DNA of 64,000 nt from Polaromonas sp. 39-63-25. Lineage in GTDB: Bacteria; Pseudomonadota; Gammaproteobacteria; Burkholderiales; Burkholderiaceae_C. The translations under genes and the position numbers were made by a program. This document shows, in pieces, positions 1-8,525 of the stretch. The stretch lies in assembly GCF_002278925.1 (NCBI RefSeq), contig NZ_NCJH01000001.1, positions 372,001 through 436,000 on the forward strand, in the 5' to 3' direction. The first letter of the stretch is position 1; every line of letters starts with the position of its first letter. The notes beneath the pieces were generated by a model, which was not told where the DNA came from, searched no databases, and saw only the letters and a program-made list of their open reading frames with translations.

Positions 1-1358
1 TGGTGGGTGGCCGGCCGCACTTCGACCTCGGGGTCCACCAGCCCGGTGGGCCGCACCACCTGCTCCACCACCTTGCCGGCATGCTGCTGCTCGTAAGCCG
101 CCGGCGTGGCCGACACAAAAATGGCCTGCCGCATCTTGGTCTCGAACTCCTCGAACTTCAGCGGCCGGTTGTCCAGCGCGCTGGGCAGGCGAAAACCGTA
201 TTCGACCAGCGTGGTCTTGCGCGAGCGGTCGCCGTTGTACATGGCGTTGAGCTGGCCGATCATCACGTGGCTCTCGTCGAGAAACATGATCGCGTCTTTG
301 GGCAGGTAGTCGCACAGCGTCGAGGGCGGCGAGCCCGGCGGCGCACCGCTCAGGTGACGCGTGTAGTTCTCGATACCCTTGCAGTGGCCGATTTCGCTGA
401 GCATCTCCAGGTCGAAGCGCGTGCGCTGCTCGATGCGTTGCGCCTCGACCAGCTTGCCGTCGCCGACAAATTGCTTGACGCGCTCGGACAGTTCGAGCTT
501 GATGGTTTCGACCGCGGCCATGACCTTGTCGCGCGGCGTGACGTAGTGGCTTTTCGGGTAGACCACAAAACGCGGCACCTTCTGGCGGATGCGCCCGGTC
601 AACGGGTCGAACAGCTGCAACGACTCGATCTCGTCGTCGAACAACTCGATGCGTATCGCCAGCTCGGAATGCTCCGCCGGAAAAACGTCGATCACGTCGC
701 CACGCACGCGGAAGGTGCCGCGCGCAAAGTCCTGGTCGTTGCGCGCGTACTGCATGCGTATCAGGCGCGAGATCACGTCGCGCTGGTTCATCTTGTCGCC
801 GGCGCGCGCGATGAAACGCATCTGGGTGTAGTCCTCGGGCGCGCCAATGCCGTAAATCGCGCTGACCGTCGCCACGATGATGGTGTCGCGCCGCTCCAGC
901 ACACTTTTGGTCGCCGACAGGCGCATCTGCTCGATGTGTTCGTTGATCGCCGAATCTTTCTCGATGAACAGGTCGCGCTGGGGCACATAGGCCTCGGGCT
1001 GGTAGTAGTCGTAATAACTGACGAAATACTCGACCGCATTTTTCGGGAAAAACTCGCGGAACTCGCTGTACAGCTGCGCCGCCAGCGTCTTGTTGGGCGC
1101 AAACACGATGGCCGGCCGCCCCATCCGGGCGATCACATTGGCCATGGTGAAGGTTTTGCCCGAGCCGGTCACACCGAGCAGGGTCTGAAACACCTCACCA
1201 TCGTTGAGGCCCTCGACAAGTTGCTCAATGGCCACCGGCTGGTCACCGGCCGGCGGGTAAGGCATGAAAAGCTCGAACGGCGAGTCCGGAAAGCGCACAT
1301 ATTGGCCGTTGGCAGGTGCTTCGCTGGACTCGGGCATGACTTCAATCAGTTCTGGCAT
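1..1358 (-). CDS. uvrB: Excinuclease ABC subunit B, 3' part outside window
   Basis: DNA-damage-loading helicase of UvrABC nucleotide excision repair in the cytoplasm. The first ~452 of roughly 700 residues are visible, and the gene runs off the left edge. Read on the minus strand from the ATG at 1358, the protein shows the Walker A motif GVTGSGKT (near 1170), the damage-wedging beta-hairpin region [15 protein letters not shown] (near 1000) and the helicase motif [10 protein letters not shown] (near 270). This order is diagnostic of UvrB. It is divergent from the aminotransferase gene, with 173 bp between them carrying both promoters. The C-terminal UVR domain cannot be inspected. Assignment is secure. 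Confidence 0.97.
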   Translation of the reverse strand, partial: MPELIEVMPESSEAPANGQYVRFPDSPFELFMPYPPAGDQPVAIEQLVEGLNDGEVFQTLLGVTGSGKTFTMANVIARMGRPAIVFAPNKTLAAQLYSEFREFFPKNAVEYFVSYYDYYQPEAYVPQRDLFIEKDSAINEHIEQMRLSATKSVLERRDTIIVATVSAIYGIGAPEDYTQMRFIARAGDKMNQRDVISRLIRMQYARNDQDFARGTFRVRGDVIDVFPAEHSELAIRIELFDDEIESLQLFDPLTGRIRQKVPRFVVYPKSHYVTPRDKVMAAVETIKLELSERVKQFVGDGKLVEAQRIEQRTRFDLEMLSEIGHCKGIENYTRHLSGAPPGSPPSTLCDYLPKDAIMFLDESHVMIGQLNAMYNGDRSRKTTLVEYGFRLPSALDNRPLKFEEFETKMRQAIFVSATPAAYEQQHAGKVVEQVVRPTGLVDPEVEVRPATH

Positions 1359-1531
1359 AAGAAACTCAATCCTGGCCCGCTAAAATCTGGGGCAACCGAA
1401 CAGAATACGACATTTGGCAGGCGGGCGTCACCTGGGGCCGCCGATCTGCCGGCTGTCTGCGTCGCAGCCGGTAAACCAGATGACGTGCCGGACCGTTTAA
1501 AAACCACAAACCACCCTTTTAGAGGATTTTC

Positions 1532-2728
1532 ATGTCGCTTTTCACCGCCGTCGAAATGGCCCCCCGTGACCCTATATTGGGCCTGAACGAGCAATTCAAT
1601 GCCGACACCAACCCGAACAAGGTCAATCTCGGCGTCGGCGTTTATTACGACGATGACGGCAAGCTGCCCCTGCTGCAGTGTGTGCAGGCCGCTGAAAAGG
1701 CCATGATGGCATCGCCCAAGCCGCGCGGCTACCTGCCCATGGACGGTGTGGCCGCGTATGACGCGGCCGTCAAGGCCCTGGTGTTCGGTCTAGAGAGCGA
1801 GCCCGTCAAAAGCGGCCGCGTGGCCACGGCCCAGGGCATAGGCGGGACCGGCGGCCTGAAAATCGGCGCCGACTTCCTGAAAAAACTCAGCCCGAACGCC
1901 AAGGTCCTGATCAGCGACCCGAGCTGGGAAAACCACCGCGCCCTGTTCGCCCAGGCCGGCTTCACCGTGGAAAGTTACCCCTACTACGACACCGCTAAAC
2001 GCGGTGTCAACTTCGAGGGCATGCTCGCGGCCCTGAACGCCGCTCCCGCCGGCACCATCGTGGTTCTGCACGCCTGCTGCCACAACCCGACCGGCTACGA
2101 CATCACCAGCGCGCAATGGGACCAGGTGATCGCTGCCGTCAAGGCCCGTCAGCTGACGGCCTTCCTGGACATGGCCTACCAGGGCTTCGGCCAGGGCATC
2201 CAGGAAGACGGCGCCGTCATCGGCAAGTTTGTCGCCGCCGGCCTCTCCTTCTTTGTCTCCACGTCCTTTTCCAAAAGCTTCAGCCTGTACGGCGAACGCG
2301 TCGGCGCCCTGTCGGTGCTGTGCGAGAGCAAGGACGAGGCCGATCGCGTGCTGTCGCAGCTCAAGATCGTGATTCGCACCAACTACAGTAACCCGCAGAT
2401 CCATGGCGCCACCGTGGTCGCCAACGTGCTGAACAACCCCGAACTGCGCGCGCTCTGGGAAAAAGAGCTGGGCGACATGCGCGTGCGCATCAAGGACATG
2501 CGCCAGAAGCTGGTGGACGGGCTGAAAGCTGCTGGCGTGAAGGAAGACATGAGCTTCATCACCAAGCAGATCGGCATGTTCAGCTACTCCGGCCTGACGA
2601 AAGACCAGATGGTGCGCCTGCGCAATGAATTCGGCGTGTACGGCACCGACACCGGCCGCATGTGTGTGGCCGCGCTGAACAGCCACAACATCGCCCACGT
2701 CTGCGCGTCCATCGCCAAGGTGATGTAA
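1532..2728 (+). CDS. tyrB: Aromatic amino acid / aspartate aminotransferase
   Basis: PLP-dependent class I aminotransferase of 398 residues, the usual length for AspC/TyrB. It transfers an amino group between aspartate or an aromatic amino acid and 2-oxoglutarate in the cytoplasm. The Schiff-base lysine lies in STSFSKSFSLYGERVG (about Lys248), the HACCHNPTG cofactor-binding motif is at about 180-188, and the N-terminus reads MAPRDPILGLNEQF. The ATG at 1532 follows an AGAGGA ribosome site. Whether aspartate or aromatic substrates are preferred cannot be read from sequence, so tyrB is the conventional label, not a proven specificity. Confidence 0.93.
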   Translation: MSLFTAVEMAPRDPILGLNEQFNADTNPNKVNLGVGVYYDDDGKLPLLQCVQAAEKAMMASPKPRGYLPMDGVAAYDAAVKALVFGLESEPVKSGRVATAQGIGGTGGLKIGADFLKKLSPNAKVLISDPSWENHRALFAQAGFTVESYPYYDTAKRGVNFEGMLAALNAAPAGTIVVLHACCHNPTGYDITSAQWDQVIAAVKARQLTAFLDMAYQGFGQGIQEDGAVIGKFVAAGLSFFVSTSFSKSFSLYGERVGALSVLCESKDEADRVLSQLKIVIRTNYSNPQIHGATVVANVLNNPELRALWEKELGDMRVRIKDMRQKLVDGLKAAGVKEDMSFITKQIGMFSYSGLTKDQMVRLRNEFGVYGTDTGRMCVAALNSHNIAHVCASIAKVM

Positions 2729-2755
2729 ATCGGCGGAGCAGGCCTGCCGCAGCGG

Positions 2756-3334
2756 TTGGTGCAGGATGCCCTGCGCAACCCCTGCAACCAGGCCCTGCTG
2801 GACGGCCTGGCCGAGCTGCAGTTGCCCGACGCCTGGCTGGTCGGAGGTTGCCTGTTCCAGACCGTCTGGAACCTGCTGGACGGCCGAGCCCCCGGCGCAG
2901 GTATCCGCGACTACGATGTTTTCTACTTCGACCCGCTGGACCTTTCCGGTGAGGCGGAGCAAGCCGTCAACCGGCAGGCGCAGGCGCTTTTTTCGGGCCT
3001 GGACGTCCAGCTCGACGTCAGGAACCAGGCGCGTGTGCACACCTGGTACCCGGCGTATTTCGGGCGGCCCTGCCTGCCGCTGAAAAACGCCTGCGAAGGC
3101 GTGGACCGTTTTCTGGTGGGCAGCACCAGCGTCGGCTTGCGCCGGGAAGCCGGCTACATACAGGTTTACGCGCCCTATGGGCTGGACGACATGTACCGGG
3201 GCATCTTGAGCCCCAACCCACGTGTGGACCATGGGCCCCTGTATGAAAACAAGGTGCGGGACTACCAGGCACGCTGGCAATGGCTGAGCCGGCCCGACCC
3301 GGCGCCACTCGCGGCAGCCTTCAATAATTTATGA
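2756..3334 (+). CDS. Nucleotidyltransferase family protein (COG3575/NTP_transf_6 type)
   Basis: Protein of about 192 residues resembling the bacterial nucleotidyltransferase-like family PF06042. It has the early WLVGGCLFQTVWN segment, an acidic DYDVFYFDP motif at about 52-60 that would hold the metal-binding aspartates, and the later YAPYGLDDMYRGIL block typical of the family. Substrate is unknown. The start is uncertain: the frame is open back to the tyrB stop and holds only non-ATG candidates (TTG 2756, GTG 2759), with a weak GGCGGAG upstream. It follows tyrB by under 30 bp, so co-transcription is likely. Confidence 0.8.
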   Translation: MVQDALRNPCNQALLDGLAELQLPDAWLVGGCLFQTVWNLLDGRAPGAGIRDYDVFYFDPLDLSGEAEQAVNRQAQALFSGLDVQLDVRNQARVHTWYPAYFGRPCLPLKNACEGVDRFLVGSTSVGLRREAGYIQVYAPYGLDDMYRGILSPNPRVDHGPLYENKVRDYQARWQWLSRPDPAPLAAAFNNL

Positions 3335-3391
3335 AAAAAGTGCCTGTAACCCTTATGGGACAAGCGCAAGCAGCTATCTATTTGATAGTGA
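3334..3391. repeat. Comamonadaceae-type short repeat, intergenic copy
   Basis: Contains TTATGGGACAAGCGCAAGC then AGCTATCTATTTGATAG. The inverted AGCTATC/GATAG core beside a GCGC-rich arm matches the copies at 26838, 38331 and elsewhere in this window. It lies between the nucleotidyltransferase gene and the convergent SnoaL-like gene. Confidence 0.7.
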
Positions 3392-3419
3392 CAGCCGTGG
3401 CAGCCATTTCAGCCAGGTA

Positions 3420-3785
3420 TCAGGCGCCAACCGTTGTCGGATCGTAGAAAAAGCGCTCTTCCACAATCTTGTCGCCCTCCCAGCGCTGGTGCGCCAGCTC
3501 GTCGATGCGCAGCATCGAGCCTGAGACACGCGTGAACTCAAAGACCCAGTGGATCACGACGAAGTCGCCGTCGACCAGGAAGGAGTCCACCGGCAAGGTG
3601 CGCATCGCACTGCAGGCGGCCATGACGGCCCGCTCGTAGGTCACCAGCGCGTCGCGGCCGCGCCGGGGCGGCTGGCTGTTTTCCTGCATGCTGGCGTGGG
3701 GCGCATAAAACTGCTCGATGGCCTCGACGTATTGGCCCTGCTCCACCAGTGTGATGAAGTCCTGGACAGTTTGGCGGCTTGGCAT
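3420..3785 (-). CDS. SnoaL-like / NTF2-like family protein
   Basis: Small protein of 121 residues with the look of the nuclear-transport-factor-2/SnoaL fold: an N-terminal helix (TVQDFITLVEQGQYVEAIEQFY), the YAPHASMQENSQPPRRGRDAL segment typical of polyketide-cyclase-like NTF2 domains, and strands ending VDGDFVVIHWVFEF and WEGDKIVEERFFYD. The family includes isomerases, cyclases and scaffold-like proteins, so no reaction can be assigned. It lies just downstream of the LigB-type dioxygenase on the same strand, with a 20 bp gap, so the two are probably co-transcribed. The ATG at 3785 has only a weak ribosome site. Confidence 0.8.
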   Translation of the reverse strand: MPSRQTVQDFITLVEQGQYVEAIEQFYAPHASMQENSQPPRRGRDALVTYERAVMAACSAMRTLPVDSFLVDGDFVVIHWVFEFTRVSGSMLRIDELAHQRWEGDKIVEERFFYDPTTVGA

Positions 3786-3805
3786 GGTGTGGGTAGGTTC
3801 CTGGT

Positions 3806-4666
3806 TCAGCCCCAGATCACGGAGCGCATGGAGATCGAGCCGAACTGGAAACTGGTGTTGAAAAAACGCGGTGCTTCACTGCTGTCCACCGCCGCTGCCG
3901 CATACAGCAGCGGCAGGTAATGTTCATGGGTCGGGTGCGCCATCAGCGCCAGCTGGCCCAGCTTCTGGAAGTTCTGCAGCGCGTCCAGGTTGCCCTGTTG
4001 AATGTAGCCCCCGGTGGTCTGGTCAAACTCCAGCGCCCAATCATAGGCCTGGTGGCCGGCCGCGCCGCGCTGCGCCTGGCGCAGGTTGTGCACGATGTTG
4101 CCGCTGCCCACGATCAGCACACCACGCTCGCGCAGGCCCTTGAGCTGTTTCGCCAGCGCGTAGTGGTCGGAGGGCGGGCGGCTGTAGTCCATGCTCAGCT
4201 GCACCACGGGAATGTCCGCTGCCGGAAACATGGGCTGGAGCACCGACCAGGCGCCATGGTCCAGCCCCCAGGCGTCGAGGTCCACCCCCAGCGGGGCCGA
4301 AGCGCGCTGCCTGACAAAACGGCTGATCTCGCGTGCGGCGGCGGGTGCGCCCGGCGCCGGGTACTGCTGATCGAACAGCTCCTGCGGAAAACCGCCGAAA
4401 TCGTGGATGGTCCTGGGTTGCGCCATGCCGGTCACCCACCAGCCTTCGGTCAGCCAATGGGCTGAAATGCACAACACCAGTTGCGGCGGCGGGTACTGGC
4501 TGCCGAACGCTGCGCCCAGTTCCTGCCAGCTACGGCGGTATTCGTTGTCGCCAATCGCGTTCATGGGGCTGCCATGGCCGACAAACAACACCGGCATCCG
4601 GTCCGATTTTTCCAGTGAAGTGAAGTCGTCAAGCGCCAGGGCGCTGGTGGTCTCGGTCATAAACAT
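3806..4666 (-). CDS. LigB-type extradiol dioxygenase (YgiD/DODA-like)
   Basis: 286-residue member of the class III extradiol dioxygenase family, in the group containing E. coli YgiD (4,5-DOPA dioxygenase) and plant DODA. Metal-binding and catalytic histidines are visible in LFVGHGSPMNAI, LCISAHWL, LDHGAWSVL and MAHPTHEHYLPLLYA. It would open a catechol ring with a single divalent metal in the cytoplasm, but the natural substrate is unknown. Two starts are possible, ATG 4666 and ATG 4660, neither with a strong ribosome site. A perfect GC-rich hairpin (4681-4701) lies in the 5' leader. Confidence 0.88.
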   Translation of the reverse strand: MFMTETTSALALDDFTSLEKSDRMPVLFVGHGSPMNAIGDNEYRRSWQELGAAFGSQYPPPQLVLCISAHWLTEGWWVTGMAQPRTIHDFGGFPQELFDQQYPAPGAPAAAREISRFVRQRASAPLGVDLDAWGLDHGAWSVLQPMFPAADIPVVQLSMDYSRPPSDHYALAKQLKGLRERGVLIVGSGNIVHNLRQAQRGAAGHQAYDWALEFDQTTGGYIQQGNLDALQNFQKLGQLALMAHPTHEHYLPLLYAAAAVDSSEAPRFFNTSFQFGSISMRSVIWG

Positions 4667-4680
4667 CCGTCAGGTACAAG

Positions 4681-4701
4681 CCAGGGCCGGCGGCCCTGGC
4701 G
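4681..4701 (-). promoter_or_regulatory. GC-rich hairpin in leader of the dioxygenase gene
   Basis: Perfect inverted repeat GCCAGGGCC-ggc-GGCCCTGGC, 15 bp upstream of the start at 4666. It has no U-tract, so it is not an obvious terminator. It could affect translation of the minus-strand mRNA. Function is inferred only. Confidence 0.35.
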
Positions 4702-4869
4702 CTTTGCGTGGCTTTGTTGAGGTTTTTTCGCCGGCCTGCCGGGACAATCTTCAGGCATCCAGCGGCCAGACATGTGAGATTTTCCATTGAACGGCAAAAA
4801 GAAGTGTCTTCAGGCCCTTCCGTATTGGTGTTTGCCCTCCATTTAATCGTAAGCACACCTGTTATTATT

Positions 4870-4884
4870 TGCTGCACTGCAGCA
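4870..4884. promoter_or_regulatory. Candidate PhaR-type operator upstream of phaZ
   Basis: Perfect palindrome TGCTGCA-C-TGCAGCA containing CTGC-ACT-GCAG, 24 bp before the phaZ start. PhaR, the PHB-sensing repressor, is known to bind CTGC-N3/4-GCAG sequences in Paracoccus. The match is visible; binding is inferred. Confidence 0.45.
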
Positions 4885-4907
4885 TATCGTTGTACAAAGG
4901 TCAGCCC

Positions 4908-6302
4908 ATGCTTTATCAAGTTTATGAAACCCAGCGTTCGCTGATGGAGCCGTTTGTCGACTTCGCCCAGGCCGCCGCCAAGCTCTACAACAACCCGACG
5001 TCACCCTTGAGCCAAAGCCCGCTGGCGCAGCGGGCGGCCGCCGGTTACAGCCTGATTTACCGCCTCGGCAAGGACTACGAAAAACCGGCCTTCGGCCTGA
5101 CCACGGTGGATGTCGACGGCGTCGGCGTGGCCGTGCATGAACGCATCGAGGTGGACAAGCCCTTTTGCGAGCTGCGCCGCTTCAAGCGTTTCACCGATGA
5201 TCCTGCCACTCTGACCAAACTCAAGGGCCAGCCGGCCGTGCTGATCGTGGCGCCGCTGTCGGGCCACTACGCCACCTTGCTGCGCGACACCGTCAAGACC
5301 ATGCTCAAGGACCACAAGGTCTACATCACCGACTGGAAAAACGCCCGCACCGTGCCGCTGTCCGACGGTGCCTTCGCGCTCGACGACTACGTCAACTACG
5401 TGCAGGAATTCATCACCCACGTGCAGGGCATCTACGGCAACTGCCACGTGATCAGCGTGTGCCAGCCGACCGTGCCGGTGCTGGCCGCCATTTCGCTGAT
5501 GGCCAGCCGGGGCGAAACCACGCCGCTGTCCATGACCATGATGGGCGGGCCCATCGACGCGCGCAAATCGCCGACGGCCGTCAACAACCTGGCCATGAAC
5601 AAGAGTTACGAATGGTTCGAAAACAACGTGATCTATCGCGTGCCGAGCAACTTCGCAGGCGCCGGTCGCCGTGTCTACCCGGGCTTTTTGCAGCACACCG
5701 GCTTTGTCGCAATGAACCCCGACCGCCACGCCACCAGCCACTATGACTACTTCAAGGACCTGATCAAGGGCGACGACGCCAGCACCGAAGCCCACACCCG
5801 GTTCTACGACGAATACAACGCCGTGCTGGACATGGACGCCGACTACTACCTGGACACCATCAAGACCGTGTTCCAGGAGTTCAAGCTGGTCAACGGCACC
5901 TGGGACGTGAAGTCCAGGCAAGGCAAGCTCGAGCGCGTGCGCCCCGAGGACATCACCACCACGGCCCACTTCACGGTCGAAGGCGAACTCGACGACATTT
6001 CCGGCTCCGGCCAGACCGAAGCGGCCCACGGCCTTTGCTACAACGTGCCCAAGGCACGCCAGAAGCACCTGGAAGTCAAGGGCGCGGGCCACTACGGCAT
6101 TTTCAGCGGCCGCCGCTGGCGCGACATCGTGTATCCGCAAGTCAAGGCTTTCATTCTTGAGCACAACCAGGGGCCCACCCTTTCCGCACAGGTCAAGGCA
6201 ACTCCAAAGAAGGCAGCCAAGCCTGTAGCCAAACCAGCCGTCAAGGTGGCGCCCAAGCCAGCTACCCGCAGCGTCGCCAAAAAGAGCGCTGCCAAAAAGT
6301 AA
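4908..6302 (+). CDS. phaZ: Intracellular poly(3-hydroxybutyrate) depolymerase
   Basis: Hydrolyses stored PHB at the granule surface. The start is set at ATG 4908 (MLYQVYETQR), preceded by ACAAAGG; an upstream ATG at 4869 lacks that support. The 464-residue protein carries the nucleophile elbow SVCQPTVP with Cys at about 175, the Cys-type catalytic site known from Ralstonia PhaZa1. A candidate His lies in KGAGHYGIFSGRRW near the end of the alpha/beta domain. After that domain comes a tail of about 35 residues of Lys, Ala and Pro (from KATPKKAAKP to the final SAAKK), like histone H1 or AlgP tails. Such a tail could contact DNA or anionic granule surfaces. Confidence 0.93.
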   Translation: MLYQVYETQRSLMEPFVDFAQAAAKLYNNPTSPLSQSPLAQRAAAGYSLIYRLGKDYEKPAFGLTTVDVDGVGVAVHERIEVDKPFCELRRFKRFTDDPATLTKLKGQPAVLIVAPLSGHYATLLRDTVKTMLKDHKVYITDWKNARTVPLSDGAFALDDYVNYVQEFITHVQGIYGNCHVISVCQPTVPVLAAISLMASRGETTPLSMTMMGGPIDARKSPTAVNNLAMNKSYEWFENNVIYRVPSNFAGAGRRVYPGFLQHTGFVAMNPDRHATSHYDYFKDLIKGDDASTEAHTRFYDEYNAVLDMDADYYLDTIKTVFQEFKLVNGTWDVKSRQGKLERVRPEDITTTAHFTVEGELDDISGSGQTEAAHGLCYNVPKARQKHLEVKGAGHYGIFSGRRWRDIVYPQVKAFILEHNQGPTLSAQVKATPKKAAKPVAKPAVKVAPKPATRSVAKKSAAKK

Positions 6303-6329
6303 GCGACCATCGATCCTGAGCGCCGTGTC

Positions 6330-6992
6330 GTGAACCTGCTCGCCGAGCGGCTCAATGCCGCACTGCCGCAAACGCAGTGCACACGCTGCGGCTATCCCGA
6401 CTGCGCGGCCTACGCGCAGGCCCTGGCCGATGGCGAGGCCGGGATCAACCAGTGCCCGCCCGGCGGCGCCGAAGGCATTGCGCGCCTGGCCCTGATCACC
6501 GGCCGGCCCGCCCTCCCCCTCAACCCCGACAACGGCAGCGAAGGCCCGCGCCAGATGGCCGTCATCGACGAGGACTGGTGCATAGGCTGCACCCTGTGCC
6601 TGGACGCCTGCCCGGTGGACGCCATCATGGGCAGCAACAAACTCATGCACACGGTGATCGAGTCCTGCTGCACCGGTTGTGAGTTATGCATTCCGGTCTG
6701 CCCCGTGGATTGCATCAGCCTGGAAAACGTCACGGGGGAGCGTACCGGCTGGGCTGCATGGTCGGAAGCCGACGCCGGGCTGGCCCGCAAACGCTATGAA
6801 ATTCATAGCTATCGACGCATTCTGGACGAGGGAAAAAACCGTAAAAGGCTTGAAGAAAAGGCCGAGGCCGCGCTGGCAGACTGGCCCGGGCATTCACAAC
6901 ACACGGACCCGGTGGTGCTGGACCAGAAACGCGCCATCATTGAAGCCGCGCTGGCACGCTCGCGCGCCAGACGCGACGCAGGCAACAGCTAG
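6330..6992 (+). CDS. rnfB: RnfB-like iron-sulfur protein (orphan, soluble)
   Basis: 220-residue electron-transfer protein. The N-terminal Fe-S domain has the TRCGYPDCAAYAQ...NQCPPGG cysteine pattern, and two ferredoxin 4Fe-4S motifs follow at about 84-125 (WCIGCTLCLDACPVD and CCTGCELCIPVCPVD). The usual RnfB membrane helix is absent and no rnfACDGE genes are nearby, so it is probably a soluble ferredoxin in the cytoplasm. The start is GTG 6330. Residues from about 155 (KRYEIHSYRR) are encoded by a copy of the family repeat. It converges on the 2-oxoacid oxidoreductase operon and is a plausible, unproven electron partner for it. Confidence 0.87.
   Translation: MNLLAERLNAALPQTQCTRCGYPDCAAYAQALADGEAGINQCPPGGAEGIARLALITGRPALPLNPDNGSEGPRQMAVIDEDWCIGCTLCLDACPVDAIMGSNKLMHTVIESCCTGCELCIPVCPVDCISLENVTGERTGWAAWSEADAGLARKRYEIHSYRRILDEGKNRKRLEEKAEAALADWPGHSQHTDPVVLDQKRAIIEAALARSRARRDAGNS
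6791..6855. repeat. Family repeat inside rnfB
   Basis: Degenerate copy with GCTATGAAATTCATAGC followed by a GAGGGAAAA/AAAAGGCTTG arm, read in frame as KRYEIHSYRRILDEG. The same KRYEI peptide appears at the repeat in pccA. Confidence 0.55.
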
Positions 6993-7001
6993 CCTGCTCT
7001 C

Positions 7002-7442
7002 TCAGCCCAGCGCGTCATTGACCGAGTCCCGGAACTCGGCCAGGCTGACAGCGCTGTCAATCTCGCGCGGCAAGGCATCACGGATCGAGAACACCCCCAG
7101 GATTTTTCCGCCCGACGAAACAATCGGCAAATGCCGGAATCCGCGCTCCAGCAGGATCAACACGGCATCCGACACGGTCAGCTCGGGCACCACACACAAC
7201 GGGTTGTGTGTCATCACCTCGGACACCGGCGTTTTTTTGGCATTCAGGGCCTTGGCCAGCACGCGGGTCATCAGGTCACGCTCGGTCAGGATGCCCTGCA
7301 TGACGCCGGCAGCGTCAATGATCAGCACGCTGCCGCAGTTGGCCTTGGTCATCACACAGGCAGCCTGCCAGACGCTGGCCTGCGGCGGGCAACTCACCAC
7401 ATGCCGGCGCGGGATGGATTGAAACACGGTACGTTCAGACAT
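7002..7442 (-). CDS. CBS-domain pair protein
   Basis: 146-residue protein made of two CBS domains: about 10-65 (ACVMTKANCGSVLIIDAAGV then GILTERDLMTRVL) and about 75-135 (VMTHNPLCVVPELTVSDAVL then RHLPIVSSGGKILGVFSIRD). CBS pairs bind adenine nucleotides or NAD and usually regulate a partner. It starts 27 bp after the korB-like stop behind a strong AGGAGGA site, so it is the last gene of the 2-oxoacid oxidoreductase operon. A role in sensing energy charge for that enzyme is inference. It is convergent with rnfB, with a 9 bp gap. Confidence 0.9.
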   Translation of the reverse strand: MSERTVFQSIPRRHVVSCPPQASVWQAACVMTKANCGSVLIIDAAGVMQGILTERDLMTRVLAKALNAKKTPVSEVMTHNPLCVVPELTVSDAVLILLERGFRHLPIVSSGGKILGVFSIRDALPREIDSAVSLAEFRDSVNDALG

Positions 7443-7469
7443 GAGGGTCCTCCTGTCCAGCGAGTCGGT

Positions 7470-8525
7470 TTAACGCAGGGATGAATTGACCTTGTCCAGC
7501 ACACGCGCCCCCGGACACAGGGCCGGAGCATCCAGCTTGTTCAGCGCTGTATCGCTGGTGTTGAGCGCCACATGCAGGTCGGTCGCCAGCGGGTCGACAT
7601 AAAGCAGCCCGGTCACGACTTCGCCACGCGCCTGATGCGCGTTCATGTAACTCAGGGCCGCATAACGGTCGGTGGGATCGTAGTCGGCGTGCAGCTTGCG
7701 AAAACGCAGGCTGGAGCCGTCGTGCTGCACCACGTCGATCACCTCGCCGGGAGCGTAGCTGGTGGTGATTTCCTCGCGCGCGCTGATGAAGTCGATGCGG
7801 CTGACGGCTTCGTTGTGTTCGCGCACGTAGTCGTAACTCTTGGTGCTGCCGGCATGGTTGTTGAAGGCCACGCAGGGACTGATGATGTCGATGAAGGCGG
7901 CACCGCCATGACCGATGGCTCCCTTGATCAGCGGCACCAGCTGCGCCTTGTCACCCGAAAACCCGCGCGCCACGTAGGTCGCGCCCAACTGCAGCGCCAG
8001 GGCTACCAGGTCCACCGGGCTGTCGCTGTTGACCACGCCTTTCTTGCTTTTGGAGCCCTGGTCCGCCGTCGCCGAAAACTGCCCCTTGGTCAGGCCGTAC
8101 ACGCCGTTGTTCTCGACGAGATACACCATGTTGACGCCGCGCCGCATCGCGTGGGCGAACTGGCCCAGGCCGATCGACGCCGAGTCACCGTCCCCTGAGA
8201 CACCGAGGTACAGCAGGTCGCGGTTGGCCAGGTTGGCGCCGGTCAGCACTGAGGGCATGCGGCCATGCACGGTGTTGAAGCCGTGCGACGCACCGAGAAA
8301 ATAGTCCGGCGTCTTGGAGCTGCAGCCTATGCCCGAAAGTTTGGCGACGCGGTGCGGTGCAATGTCGAGTTCCCAACAGGCCTGGATGATGGCCGCCGAG
8401 ATCGAGTCGTGCCCGCAGCCGGCGCACAGCGTGGAAATCTTGCCTTCGTAGTCCCGCCGGGTGTAGCCGACCTTGTTGACGGTCAGCGAAGGATGATGCA
8501 GCCGCGGTTTGGCCAGATAGGTCAT
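7470..8525 (-). CDS. korB: 2-oxoacid:acceptor oxidoreductase, beta (TPP) subunit
   Basis: 351-residue thiamine-diphosphate subunit of a 2-oxoacid:ferredoxin-type oxidoreductase. It carries the family's TLCAGCGHDSISAAI and SGIGCSSKTPDYF segments, and the TPP/Mg motif GDGDSASIGLGQFAHAMRRG followed by ENNGVYGLTKGQ. With the alpha subunit it would oxidatively decarboxylate 2-oxoglutarate or another 2-oxoacid to the acyl-CoA. I take ATG 8525 as the start because it overlaps the alpha-subunit stop (ATGA); an upstream in-frame ATG lies inside that gene. The substrate is not fixed by sequence, so korB is a label of family. Confidence 0.9.
   Translation of the reverse strand: MTYLAKPRLHHPSLTVNKVGYTRRDYEGKISTLCAGCGHDSISAAIIQACWELDIAPHRVAKLSGIGCSSKTPDYFLGASHGFNTVHGRMPSVLTGANLANRDLLYLGVSGDGDSASIGLGQFAHAMRRGVNMVYLVENNGVYGLTKGQFSATADQGSKSKKGVVNSDSPVDLVALALQLGATYVARGFSGDKAQLVPLIKGAIGHGGAAFIDIISPCVAFNNHAGSTKSYDYVREHNEAVSRIDFISAREEITTSYAPGEVIDVVQHDGSSLRFRKLHADYDPTDRYAALSYMNAHQARGEVVTGLLYVDPLATDLHVALNTSDTALNKLDAPALCPGARVLDKVNSSLR

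Noticed and set aside
3-1586. 527-codon rightward open frame over the uvrB region
   Set aside because: Composition is His/Arg/Gly-rich and motif-free; UvrB motifs are plain on the other strand.
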